Positions 7,909-16,413 of a stretch of DNA of 30,099 nucleotides are shown here, piece by piece; the first letter of the stretch is position 1, and each line of letters opens with the position of its first letter. The position numbers and the translations under genes are program-made. The stretch spans positions 1-30,099 of the forward strand of contig JAQVGB010000002.1 of the NCBI GenBank assembly GCA_028696915.1, read 5' to 3'. The notes under the pieces were generated by a model. The model worked only from the letters and a program-made list of their open reading frames with translations, did no database searches and was not told the origin of the DNA. This DNA is from Candidatus Dojkabacteria bacterium. Lineage in GTDB: Bacteria > Patescibacteriota > Dojkabacteria > SC72 > JAFGCJ01.

Positions 7909-10302
7909 CTATTTCCGCTTACGTCCCATTCTTGAGACCATCAGTTTCGTTTTGACGAGGCTGTCCGGCTCGAGTGACATCGAGTCGATGCCTTGCTGAA
8001 CGAGGAACTTCGCAAATTCAGGATAATTCGAGGGTGCCTCACCACAGATACCGACCGTACGTTTATACCGGTGCGCAGTCTTAATAAGCGATGACAACAT
8101 CCGCTTGACCGTTTCGTCCCGTTCGTCATACAGGTAGCTGACAAGCGCGCTGTCCCGGTCAAGCCCCAATGCAAGCTGAGTGAGGTCGTTTGTGCCGATG
8201 CTGAACCCGTCGAAGAGTTTTGAGAATTTGTCCGCAAGCACGACATTTGAAGGGATTTCACACATCACCAGGACCCGCAGACCATCCTTGCCACGAGCAA
8301 GTCCGTTTTTCGAAAGTAAGCTCAATACATCTTTTCCCTCGTCAATCGTCCGACAAAACGGCACCATAATCTGAACATTGCGTAGACCATGCACCTTCCG
8401 TACACGCACCAGCGCCTCGCACTCCATTTCAAACGCCTCCTTAAACGCAGGGCTCATGTACCGTGACGCACCTCTGAAACCGATCATCGGGTTCGATTCC
8501 ACCGGCTCGAAGAACTTTCCTCCAAGCAAGTTCGCGTACTCGTTTGTTTTAAAGTCGGACAAACGGACAATAACGTCCTTGGGATAGAACGCCGCGGCAA
8601 TGCGGGCGATACCGTGGGAAAGTTTATCGACATAAAACTCCCGGCCGGACCGGTACCCGCGGATAACCTCCGTGATTTGGGCGCTCTCCTTAGGATCCGT
8701 CACTTTTTCGGGATGCAGGAGGGCATTTGGGTGGACTTTAATGAAATTCGAAATAATGAATTCCTCACGGGCAAGTCCTACACCGTCCGAGGGGAAGTCG
8801 GCACATTCGAAAGCCGCATCGGGATTGGCAAGGTTGAGCATAATTTTTGTTTTCGTCTTTGGAATCGTTCGCAGGTTCGTCTTTTTGATCGTAAACGGAA
8901 CGTTGCCCTCGTACACTTTTCCGACTGTTCCCTCCGCACAGCTGACCGTCACGGTCTTGTATTTTGGAAGGACAGATGTACCGTGGATCGTGCCGACAAT
9001 GCACGGAATTCCCAGTTCACGGGACACGATTGCCGCATGGCAGGTCTTCCCGCCTGAATCGGTCACGATTGCGGCGGCCTTCTTCATGATCGGCTCCCAG
9101 TCAGGGTCTGTCATTTCGGTCACAAGGACATTGCCTTTTTGAAAGTCGGCTATCTGACGAACGTCTTTCACCAGTTGGACCATACCCGTCCCGACCTTCG
9201 ACCCAACGGCAGTTCCTTCAATAATGACTTTTCCGGATTTGTTCATGACATATTCTTCAAGTACCCGAACATCACGGCGGGTGTGCACCGTCTCCGGACG
9301 TGCCTGAACAATGTTCAGCTCACCGGAAACTCCGTCTTTCGCCCACTCTATATCCATGGGTCGGCCGTAGTGCTTTTCTATAGTGACGCCCCACACTGCA
9401 AGCTGTTTCACCTCATCGTCGGTTAATGAAAATCGTCGCCGGTCTGATGCAATGACCGGCACATTCTTTGTCATCTCATTTCCTTCCATCGAGTACACCA
9501 TGCGCAATTCCTTGCTTCCGAGCTCTTTTGAGATGATCGGATCATGCGATGTGTCGATCATCGGTTTGAACACAAGAAATTCATCGGGAACAACCCGACC
9601 TTTGACAATATTCTCTCCGAGGCCCCACGCTGAATTAATGAGTACGACATTACCGAACCCCGATTCGGTATCGATCGTGAACATCACTCCTGCACTCGCT
9701 TTGTCGGAGCGCACCATTTTCTGGACACCAACAGATAATGCCGTCTGCAGGTGGTCAAATCCCTGGTCTTCACGGTACGAGATCGCACGGTTCGTAAAAA
9801 GCGATGCGATACACTTCTTGCAGATATCAAGAAGCGAATAAGCACCACGAACGTTAAGATACGACTCCTGCTGACCGGCAAATGACGCGTTCGGAAGGTC
9901 CTCGCTCGTGGCAGAACTCCTCACCGCCACATCGACAGCCCGGGAACGGTAGCCGCTCGAGAGTTTCTGATATGCCTGCACGACTTCCTCCTGCAGGTCT
10001 GAAGGCAGGGGACTTTCCAGGATCATCTGTCGAATGGCAAGGCCGCGCTCAGCGAGGTCAGCAACATCATGGGTATCAAGCTTCTGCAAGATTTGTTTGA
10101 TCTTTCCGTCGAGATTGTTCGATCGTAAAAAGTACCGGTACGCTTCGGCGGTCAGTGCGAACCCATTTGGGACCCGGATGCCTTTCTTTCCGAGTTTTTG
10201 GCACATTTCTCCAAGCGATGCATTTTTGCCACCGACCAAGGGAACATCTGACACACGGATCTCGTTAAACCACAGGACATATCGTTTCTTTCCTGATTTC
10301 AT
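7909..10302 (-). CDS. ppsA: Phosphoenolpyruvate synthase (pyruvate, water dikinase)
   Basis: 797 aa. It converts pyruvate + ATP + H2O to PEP + AMP + Pi. The N-terminal ATP-grasp part has VGGKNASLGEM near residue 23 and the VRSSATSEDLPNASFAGQQ motif at 128-145. The swivelling phosphohistidine domain carries GGKTCHAAIVSRELGIP with catalytic His422. The C-terminal PEP/pyruvate barrel has GFRGASRY, CEIPSNV, SIGTNDLTQLALGLDRD and GICGEAPSN. Length and motif order fit PpsA better than pyruvate phosphate dikinase. It follows pyk by 44 bp on the same strand. The start ATG at 10302 places the family N-terminus correctly. Confidence 0.95.
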   Translation of the reverse strand: MKSGKKRYVLWFNEIRVSDVPLVGGKNASLGEMCQKLGKKGIRVPNGFALTAEAYRYFLRSNNLDGKIKQILQKLDTHDVADLAERGLAIRQMILESPLPSDLQEEVVQAYQKLSSGYRSRAVDVAVRSSATSEDLPNASFAGQQESYLNVRGAYSLLDICKKCIASLFTNRAISYREDQGFDHLQTALSVGVQKMVRSDKASAGVMFTIDTESGFGNVVLINSAWGLGENIVKGRVVPDEFLVFKPMIDTSHDPIISKELGSKELRMVYSMEGNEMTKNVPVIASDRRRFSLTDDEVKQLAVWGVTIEKHYGRPMDIEWAKDGVSGELNIVQARPETVHTRRDVRVLEEYVMNKSGKVIIEGTAVGSKVGTGMVQLVKDVRQIADFQKGNVLVTEMTDPDWEPIMKKAAAIVTDSGGKTCHAAIVSRELGIPCIVGTIHGTSVLPKYKTVTVSCAEGTVGKVYEGNVPFTIKKTNLRTIPKTKTKIMLNLANPDAAFECADFPSDGVGLAREEFIISNFIKVHPNALLHPEKVTDPKESAQITEVIRGYRSGREFYVDKLSHGIARIAAAFYPKDVIVRLSDFKTNEYANLLGGKFFEPVESNPMIGFRGASRYMSPAFKEAFEMECEALVRVRKVHGLRNVQIMVPFCRTIDEGKDVLSLLSKNGLARGKDGLRVLVMCEIPSNVVLADKFSKLFDGFSIGTNDLTQLALGLDRDSALVSYLYDERDETVKRMLSSLIKTAHRYKRTVGICGEAPSNYPEFAKFLVQQGIDSMSLEPDSLVKTKLMVSRMGRKRK

Positions 10303-10346
10303 GTCTTTGGGTGCAAATTTATCTTAAACACATGTCCCGAACAGTA

Positions 10347-11765
10347 TTATGCCGAAATAATTGTCTCCACCCGGTTTATCTCGAGCATATTTGTCTCCCC
10401 CTGTCCCAAGATGTTCGATCCCGCAACGACAACGACCAAGTCGGTCCGGGTCACATATCCTTTCTCAACCGCACTCCTGACCAGAAGCTGGATACCCGAA
10501 TCCCGTGTTGACGAAGAGTCGGTGAACACATCGGCCGTTATACCTCTGGAGATTGAAAGTTTCCGTGCAGATGACGGATCACGGGTGAAGGCAAAAATCG
10601 GCTGACGGAGATGGAACCGCGAAATGGTCCTCGCGGTTGTTCCGGTCGCCGTCGCGACCAATACCGCGTCCACGGGAAGCACATCACAGCAATCCTTGAC
10701 TGCCTGAGCAATTGCATTCGTTGTAGGTTTCGCGATCATTGTCGATGAAGCCTCAACCGGAAGGACGGTCTTTTCTACCTCGCGACTAATCCGTGCCATT
10801 GTTTCAACTGCTTCAGCCGGATACGAACCGACACCTGTTTCAGCAGATAACATGACCGCGTCCGCTCCATCGAAAATTGCCGTCGCGACATCGCTCACCT
10901 CGGCCCGCGTAGGACTGATACTTTTTGTCATCGATTGCAACATCTGGGTCGCGACAATGACTGGCTTTCCGATCGTATTGCATTTCGATACCAGTTGCTT
11001 CTGCAGGACCGGGACCCGCTCAAGCTGGATTTCCAGCCCGAGATCTCCTCGCGCGACCATGACCGCATCGGATACCTCAAGTATCCGGTCGAAATTCGTC
11101 ACGGCATCCTCGTTCTCAATTTTTGAAATCACCGCAATCCGTGGATCTGAAAGTAATTCTCTGATTGAAAGAATGTCCGCGTCCGATCTGACGTACGAAG
11201 CCGCGACAAAATCAACCCCTAGCTCACGCGCGAGCAGAATATCCTCGTAATCCTTCTTGGACATGCCGTTGAAGTTGATCGTTATTCCCGGGATCATGAC
11301 TGACTTCCTCGAGCTCACCGTCCCTCCCTGCGTCACCACCGTCACAATCTCACTTCCCCGTACCTCAGTGACCTGCAGGCGGACCGCACCATCGTCAATC
11401 AGCACAACAGCGTTCACCGGCACCTGCGGAGCAAGATCGACAGACGAATCGGTCTCGATATACACTCCATCAGCGGTCGGATGGGTGAACAGTGAAAACG
11501 GCTGTCCTTGAGAAAGCGTGAACGGGGAGGAAAGCGAAGAGATCCTGAGCTTGTGCCCTTGTGTGTCAATCATAATGCCAATCCTTCCCGAAAGACGCCG
11601 CACCTGTTCTGTCACCCGCCGCATTTCCGCATGATCGGCAAACGAGGCATTGATACGGACAACGGTCATTCCAGCATCGATCATACGCTTGAGAACCGCA
11701 TCATCCCAGGAAGAAGGGCCGATTGTCGCAATTATCTTTGTTTTAGGGGCATTTTTGGGCAGCAT
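10347..11765 (-). CDS. pyk: Pyruvate kinase, predicted K+-independent type
   Basis: 472 aa. It converts PEP + ADP to pyruvate + ATP. The N-terminal KTKIIATIGPSS and the catalytic R37/N39/S41 cluster are present, followed by SKIENEDAV, MVARGDLGLEI, ATQMLQSM and the SAETGVGSYP region, then a complete C-terminal domain. Two usual signatures are altered. NFSHG reads NASFA, and DTKGPEIR reads DTQGHKLR, so the residue equivalent to muscle Glu117 is Lys72. Lys at that position is the known marker of K+-independent pyruvate kinases. The pairing with ppsA puts opposing PEP/pyruvate reactions in one transcription unit. Confidence 0.93.
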   Translation of the reverse strand: MLPKNAPKTKIIATIGPSSWDDAVLKRMIDAGMTVVRINASFADHAEMRRVTEQVRRLSGRIGIMIDTQGHKLRISSLSSPFTLSQGQPFSLFTHPTADGVYIETDSSVDLAPQVPVNAVVLIDDGAVRLQVTEVRGSEIVTVVTQGGTVSSRKSVMIPGITINFNGMSKKDYEDILLARELGVDFVAASYVRSDADILSIRELLSDPRIAVISKIENEDAVTNFDRILEVSDAVMVARGDLGLEIQLERVPVLQKQLVSKCNTIGKPVIVATQMLQSMTKSISPTRAEVSDVATAIFDGADAVMLSAETGVGSYPAEAVETMARISREVEKTVLPVEASSTMIAKPTTNAIAQAVKDCCDVLPVDAVLVATATGTTARTISRFHLRQPIFAFTRDPSSARKLSISRGITADVFTDSSSTRDSGIQLLVRSAVEKGYVTRTDLVVVVAGSNILGQGETNMLEINRVETIISA

Positions 11766-11781
11766 GTGGTAAACTTCACCA

Positions 11782-11811
11782 AGTATACTCTAGAAACAAT
11801 TGTCAGGGCAA
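11782..11811 (-). promoter_or_regulatory. Candidate promoter of pyk-ppsA
   Basis: On the minus strand a TTGCCC -35 (11806-11811) lies 18 nt from a TATACT -10 (11782-11787). This puts the transcription start about 10 nt before the pyk ATG, giving a very short leader with no evident Shine-Dalgarno sequence. The remaining ~200 bp up to 12009 show no gene I can support. Confidence 0.4.
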
Positions 11812-12009
11812 CACGGAGGAAGACAGTACACCACCAATCGTGTTCTATCAGTTGTTTCGTACGCCGCAGGGAATTTACGAGTCCGGTATTTACACGCCGC
11901 CGGAGATCTTTATAATAATGATGCAGTGACGGGAAGAACTCCCTCCCGGACGGTCGGATGATCAGACGCACCCCGGAAATTGAAGTCCTTTCTGCCACGG
12001 ACATAAATC

Positions 12010-12450
12010 GTGACCCACGCAGTCATGACAATGGGATCATTAAAAAAGCTCCTTTACAACTTCGTTATCGGCTCGATGATCTTTTTCATCGTCGTCGTCC
12101 TTCTGCCCGGAATACGGACATCCGGGATGCTCCTCCACTGGCTGATGGCTTTCGCCGTGTATAACGTCGGGCTACTCATTGTTCCACAAACACTCCGATT
12201 CCTGACGCTTCCGCGAAATTTCCTCACCTACTGGGTGTTCAGCGCGGTCACCAGTTTCGCATCGATCTACGCCATTTCCATGTTCGTGCCCGGACTGACG
12301 ATCCATGAAACACTGATCGATCCGGTCAAGCTCGGGATTGTGACCGTCGACCCGTACACGCTTTCAAAAGATCTTACGATGATTGCCGCCGCAGTCCTTT
12401 CCGGTTTCATGAACTCGGCGCTCATCTGGCTTAAAACGACCCCCGAGTAG
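12010..12450 (+). CDS. Small four-helix membrane protein, PF04020 (phage-holin-4 / YvlD) like
   Basis: About 146 aa from the GTG at 12010; ATG codons at 12025 or 12031 are equally possible starts. Four hydrophobic helices occur at about residues 13-33, 37-58, 70-95 and 120-140. The order LLPGI, then an LRFLTLP turn, then FVPGLTI matches the layout of the PF04020 family, chromosomal membrane proteins despite the holin name. The function of the family is poorly defined. The gene sits between the pyk operon and secG; its stop is 60 bp before the secG ATG. Confidence 0.55.
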   Translation: MTHAVMTMGSLKKLLYNFVIGSMIFFIVVVLLPGIRTSGMLLHWLMAFAVYNVGLLIVPQTLRFLTLPRNFLTYWVFSAVTSFASIYAISMFVPGLTIHETLIDPVKLGIVTVDPYTLSKDLTMIAAAVLSGFMNSALIWLKTTPE

Positions 12451-12455
12451 CGTAG

Positions 12456-12461
12456 TATAAT
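12456..12461 (+). promoter_or_regulatory. Candidate -10 element upstream of secG
   Basis: A perfect TATAAT lies just after the stop of the preceding gene and about 50 bp before the secG start. The -35 region is poor (TTAAAA at 12431-12436, spacer 19). It could drive secG and the overlapping downstream gene. Confidence 0.35.
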
Positions 12462-12510
12462 GTATTGAATAACTGCTTATAAAAGCACTACTAATATCAA
12501 TCTCTCATAC

Positions 12511-12735
12511 ATGGACCTCAAAACAGGAATCACCATCGCACAGATAATCATTGCCGTGCTTGTCGTCGTCACGATCCTTCTGCAGAACAGAGGAGAGGGC
12601 CTCGGCAGTTTCTTCGGCGGAGGCGGAGAAATTTTCCGGACCCGGAGAGGCGTTGAAAATCTGATGTACTACGTGTCACTGGGCCTGTCTGCACTTCTTG
12701 TCGTACTTTCTATCGTCAACACATCGCTTTCATGA
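12511..12735 (+). CDS. secG: Preprotein translocase subunit SecG
   Basis: 74 aa with two transmembrane helices (about 5-24 and 50-71). They are separated by the SecG-type loop LLQNRGEGLGSFFGGGGEIF followed by a TRRG turn. SecG helps SecYE and SecA move proteins across the inner membrane. The stop TGA overlaps the next start as ATGA, so the downstream solute-binding protein is translationally coupled. The TGA stop also shows that UGA is not recoded here. Confidence 0.92.
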   Translation: MDLKTGITIAQIIIAVLVVVTILLQNRGEGLGSFFGGGGEIFRTRRGVENLMYYVSLGLSALLVVLSIVNTSLS

Positions 12736-14573
12736 AAATCAGCCGCGTTCCGGCCGGACCGCGCATGAGAAGGACGCGGACCTCGCCTGATACTCCGCGC
12801 CCACAGGTCACTCTTCCGAAATTTCAGTACGATCCGGACGCACCACAAAGCAATATCATCTTTAGCGACACGAAACCCCTTCCAGGGATCAGCATCGTGC
12901 AGAGATTACGCACTTTTTTCTGGTTCTATCCGGATTTTTTGCTCAAGCTGATCCATCACCTGCGGCCCTTAAGCTATCTGCTGTTGTACTCGCTTCTCCT
13001 TCTGCTCGCATGGAGGACCGTCGCGTATGCAAACAGCAATCCCCGCTCGGTGATCGGCCGTCCGCCGGAGCAGATACTAAAGGAAGGCGTCATCGGTAAT
13101 ATTTCGTCGCTCAATCCGCTTTTTGTCACCCATAATCAGGTCGAGCGGGATATTCAGGCCCTCATTTTCAATAGGCTCGTTCAGACAGGGCTTGATGGAA
13201 ATCCCCATCCGGAACTCGCACAGACATGGGCCATTTCAAAAGACGGAAAGGAATTCACGTTTTTCCTCCGCAAGGACGTTTTTTGGCATGACGGAGAACG
13301 GTTCACGGCAGATGACGTCATTTTCACATTCGAGACCGTCCAGAAGCTGACAAATCAGGACAGCTATAGCGAGGAATTCACGAATATTTCGTTTGGAAAA
13401 ATTGACGATTTCACCATCGTCGTGACACTACCAGAAACAAATCCTACACTTATGGACTCGCTGGGACTACCCATCGTGCCGGAGCATATTTTGGGAGAGA
13501 CGCGGCTGTCCGATCTCCGCTTCTCCGATTTCAATTCATTTCCGGTCGGCACCGGACCGTTCGCCGTCACCGCGAGTACGGCTGATTCCATTGAACTGAC
13601 ACGAAATACGAAGTACTTCGAGAGCGCTCCGAAATTGGAAAAAATCATTTACTCGTTCTTCTCCACTGAATCAGAAGCTCTGGAAGCGGCAACACGGTTT
13701 GAAGTGCATCTTCTCGGGCAGGTCTCACAGCATATGCGTTCAGAGCTGTCCGGCTACGAGGCATACAAAACATATCAAAGTACCATGGACCTCAGACACA
13801 AAGTTGTCTTTACAAATTTGAGAGGCACCGGGGCACTTTCCTCGGCTCAGGTGCGGCATGCGCTTTCTGCCGCGACCGACCGCGATTCACTCACCGCCTC
13901 CCTGTCCAACGGCGGGTCATCATCGCTTGGTCCGATCCATGAATCGTCATGGGCGTTCGACCCCGAAATTGACCGGTACACGTTTGATCTTACACGGGCA
14001 GGCTCGCTCCTCGACGAAGCGGGATGGACACTTCCAGGCGACGGATCGGGACAATACCGGCAGAAGGACGGCGCGGAACTTGAAATCCGGCTTTCGTTCC
14101 TTGACACTCCGGAAAACACCTCGATTGCTCAAGCACTTGCTGACCAGTGGAAAGCGGCGGGCATACAGCTTATTGCCGACCCGCAATCCTACGAACGTAT
14201 CTCGAGCGAAACCGTGCCACGGCGAAATTTTGAGGCATTGCTTTTTGAAATCGAGTGTACCGCAGACCCTGATGAATACAACCTCTGGCACTCGACAAAA
14301 GTCGATTATCCGGGGCTGAACCTTTCCGGCTATTCCTATGAGCGGGTGGACATTATTCTGGAGCGTGCACGGACAGAAGCTGACCGGGAAAAGCGGAAAC
14401 GGGACTATTCTCTCTTCCAGCGGTATTTTATGGACGATATGCCGGCGCTGTACCTGTTCCATCCGTCATACACCTTTATTGCGCACTCGAGCGTCAAAGG
14501 TATAGAATTGCAGGACATGACTTTGCCCCAGAGGCGGTATGATACGGTTGAACAGTGGTACATCGATCGGTAG
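12732..14573 (+). CDS. Membrane-anchored ABC-type peptide/nickel solute-binding protein (SBP_bac_5)
   Basis: 613 aa. The first ~78 residues are basic and Pro-rich and should be cytoplasmic. One hydrophobic helix (about 79-97, SYLLLYSLLLLLAW) follows, then an extracytoplasmic family-5 solute-binding domain. Diagnostic segments are SSLNPLFVT, the PELAQTWAISKDGKEFTFFL region, FWHDGERFTADDVIFTFE and, near the end, a DADEYN-like PDEYNLWHS. Family members bind oligopeptides or similar ligands and deliver them to an ABC permease. No permease or ATPase gene is in the window. The long cytoplasmic N-terminal extension in place of a lipoprotein signal is unusual. The gene overlaps secG by ATGA. Confidence 0.85.
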   Translation: MKISRVPAGPRMRRTRTSPDTPRPQVTLPKFQYDPDAPQSNIIFSDTKPLPGISIVQRLRTFFWFYPDFLLKLIHHLRPLSYLLLYSLLLLLAWRTVAYANSNPRSVIGRPPEQILKEGVIGNISSLNPLFVTHNQVERDIQALIFNRLVQTGLDGNPHPELAQTWAISKDGKEFTFFLRKDVFWHDGERFTADDVIFTFETVQKLTNQDSYSEEFTNISFGKIDDFTIVVTLPETNPTLMDSLGLPIVPEHILGETRLSDLRFSDFNSFPVGTGPFAVTASTADSIELTRNTKYFESAPKLEKIIYSFFSTESEALEAATRFEVHLLGQVSQHMRSELSGYEAYKTYQSTMDLRHKVVFTNLRGTGALSSAQVRHALSAATDRDSLTASLSNGGSSSLGPIHESSWAFDPEIDRYTFDLTRAGSLLDEAGWTLPGDGSGQYRQKDGAELEIRLSFLDTPENTSIAQALADQWKAAGIQLIADPQSYERISSETVPRRNFEALLFEIECTADPDEYNLWHSTKVDYPGLNLSGYSYERVDIILERARTEADREKRKRDYSLFQRYFMDDMPALYLFHPSYTFIAHSSVKGIELQDMTLPQRRYDTVEQWYIDR

Positions 14574-14618
14574 GGAGGAGGACCGAGATCTTTGCCTGCT
14601 AGTGGTATTAAAATCAAT

Positions 14619-14705
14619 GCTGGAGTGGCGGAATTGGCAGACGCGCTAGGTTCAGGGCCTAGTTTCCTTCGGGAAGTGGGGGTTCAAGTCCCCCCTCCAG
14701 CACCA
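14619..14705 (+). tRNA. tRNA-Leu (anticodon CAG)
   Basis: Acceptor GCTGGAG pairs with CTCCAGC. The anticodon stem-loop CTAGG-TTCAGGG-CCTAG gives CAG, there is a class II long variable arm, and the T-loop is TTCAAGT. The discriminator is A, followed by an encoded CCA (14703-14705). Confidence 0.95.
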
Positions 14706-14718
14706 TTCGGAGACTAAG

Positions 14719-14748
14719 GGTAAGGGGAAGTCTTACCTCCTACTTCCC
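14719..14748. terminator. Overlapping stems in the convergent region after tRNA-Leu(CAG)
   Basis: Two mutually exclusive stems share bases: GGTAAG / CTTACC (14719-14724 with 14732-14737) and GGGAAGT / ACTTCCC (14725-14731 with 14742-14748). They lie where the tRNA transcript meets the opposing gene ending at 14740. There is no U-run, so intrinsic termination is only a possibility. Confidence 0.25.
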
Positions 14749-16281
14749 GTCCCGGGACGTCAGTGAAATTTTGATGCGGTTTGTTTCTTTTGAGTTATCG
14801 TCCCCGGCGCTTGTCTTGAACGATTTCATGAACTCCTCACGTGAATAGACTTTTTTGGTAAGGGGCCGTTCGCGTGGACGTGGTGGAATTTCACGTTTCA
14901 TCTCTTTTTCATGACGTTTCGGTACGACCGCCACTACCTCTTTTTCTTTCTCTTCGGTCACCACGTCGTTTGGGACATTTTCCGGTTCATTGTTCGGATT
15001 CTCTTTAATTTCCTCCCGTCTCTCATCCTTCTGTGGCACAATGCCGTTCCCGCTTCCGACACGAAGACCGGCGCTGGCAAACTTTTCTCTCAGAGAAAGC
15101 TTCCCGGGCGCATCTTCCGCAACGTCTTTCTTCTCAACATTAGAGAGCCAGTTTCCACGAGGGACAGACGATTTGGCCGCCCGTGACATCAAGGCCGACA
15201 GAACGATAAGAAGCAAAACAACCACAAGTCCCGCACCGCCAAGCACATACACATAGGTATCCTCGGTCACATATCGATCGAGCACATTGAGAAAAGGTGT
15301 CGTATCGATCCTCCGGCGGTCATCCTGATCTCCATCGGCGGCGGCTGGCTCCACCGACGCGCCCTCAACTTCTCCGACAGAAAACACATAGGCTTCAGAA
15401 AAATTGCTCGCATATCCGTCCTTTCTGACCATGCTGAGCGCGGTGTGGTTGCCTGAACCAAGCTCTTGAGAGACGGTGATTGACCATGCACCATCGGCAT
15501 CAGCTTCCGTCTGCTCCGTCACCACCGAGCTCCCGACAAGTACAAGCACGGTGGAGCGCGGCAATGCCGTTCCCTCAAGTGCAACCGGTTCATCTTTTTT
15601 GTACTGAGTTTTCAATCCCTCGGCCCAAACCGGCGGACGCGGAATGACGATGATCGTTTCCTCGAGGTTTTGCGTTTCCTCGTTTTCATCATTAAAGCGA
15701 AAATTGAGCACATGGGACCCGACGGAAAGGGATGGCAGAAGGTATGGGCTTTTCACCAGAGAAAACCCACCTCCATCTATCTGCACCTCGACGCCAGTCT
15801 CGGTCGGCTCTACGAAGGTCACCGGAAGATTAGGATTATCTGTTTCATACGGGAGCTGGAGTAACAATGTGTCACGAAGTTTCTGCACCCGCTCCTGTTC
15901 TATCTCGTCAACCACCTGCTCGACCTGGGCGACGGTTGTCTCTTCCTCCATGGACAAACGCTGAGTTTCGGACAACGGTTCCGCGTCAATTTCTCCTACC
16001 GAATCCCCGACGCCCTGCACCTCTCCTTCGGCGGAATTCTGATCCTTGTTGACCGTCTGACGTATCTCCTCCTGAGTGCGATCACTTATCGTAACGAATT
16101 CTGAGAACTGGGTGCCAAAGAGAACCGCCCACAGGCCGACCATGCACAAAAAGACGAACCAATAGACAACGGAGATGGAACGGCGAGGACGATCAGCTCG
16201 GACAGGTGAACGCGTCCCGGATTTCGCGTGCCGGCCAGTATCAGACGTGCTGTTTTTCAATCGATCCTTCTGCTGAGACAC
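14740..16281 (-). CDS. Two-pass envelope protein with extracytoplasmic Ig-like domain
   Basis: 513 aa with a basic N-terminus, TM1 at about 37-56, and an acidic coiled stretch at about 105-140. A beta-rich region follows, including an Ig-like/bacterial-Ig fold (about 218-303, with an ADADGAWSITV strand pattern typical of such repeats). TM2 lies at about 343-366, followed by a ~145-residue charged cytoplasmic tail rich in Glu, Lys and Arg. I recognise no catalytic motif. The start is a GTG at 16281; a TGA lies in frame upstream at 16303-16305 with no ATG between. A good promoter ends only a few bases upstream, so the message may be nearly leaderless. A structural or anchoring role in the envelope is inferred. 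Confidence 0.6.
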   Translation of the reverse strand: MSQQKDRLKNSTSDTGRHAKSGTRSPVRADRPRRSISVVYWFVFLCMVGLWAVLFGTQFSEFVTISDRTQEEIRQTVNKDQNSAEGEVQGVGDSVGEIDAEPLSETQRLSMEEETTVAQVEQVVDEIEQERVQKLRDTLLLQLPYETDNPNLPVTFVEPTETGVEVQIDGGGFSLVKSPYLLPSLSVGSHVLNFRFNDENEETQNLEETIIVIPRPPVWAEGLKTQYKKDEPVALEGTALPRSTVLVLVGSSVVTEQTEADADGAWSITVSQELGSGNHTALSMVRKDGYASNFSEAYVFSVGEVEGASVEPAAADGDQDDRRRIDTTPFLNVLDRYVTEDTYVYVLGGAGLVVVLLLIVLSALMSRAAKSSVPRGNWLSNVEKKDVAEDAPGKLSLREKFASAGLRVGSGNGIVPQKDERREEIKENPNNEPENVPNDVVTEEKEKEVVAVVPKRHEKEMKREIPPRPRERPLTKKVYSREEFMKSFKTSAGDDNSKETNRIKISLTSRDGK

Positions 16282-16291
16282 GTTACAAAAA

Positions 16292-16320
16292 AAGGTATCA
16301 CATCAATTTTTTCGTGTCAA
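16292..16320 (-). promoter_or_regulatory. Promoter with consensus -35 and extended -10
   Basis: On the minus strand a perfect TTGACA (16315-16320) is separated by 17 nt from TACCTT (16292-16297), which is preceded by TGA as an extended -10. The predicted start of transcription is about 4 nt upstream of the GTG start of the Ig-like protein. The rest of 16321-16413 holds nothing I can identify. Confidence 0.5.
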
Positions 16321-16413
16321 TTCCATGAAAATCGGGAAAAGGGACACTCAATACCACATCTTCTCGCCTTAAAAGAACAAAATTCCGTTCCCTCGTACCG
16401 TCCCCACAACACA

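Noticed and set aside
12010..12450. A true phage holin, implying a prophage
   Set aside because: PF04020-type proteins are mostly chromosomal membrane proteins, and no lysis or structural phage genes are nearby.
12511..12735. UGA recoding to glycine, as in Gracilibacteria or Absconditabacteria
   Set aside because: SecG ends at a TGA in the correct place, and no gene shows internal in-frame TGA codons.
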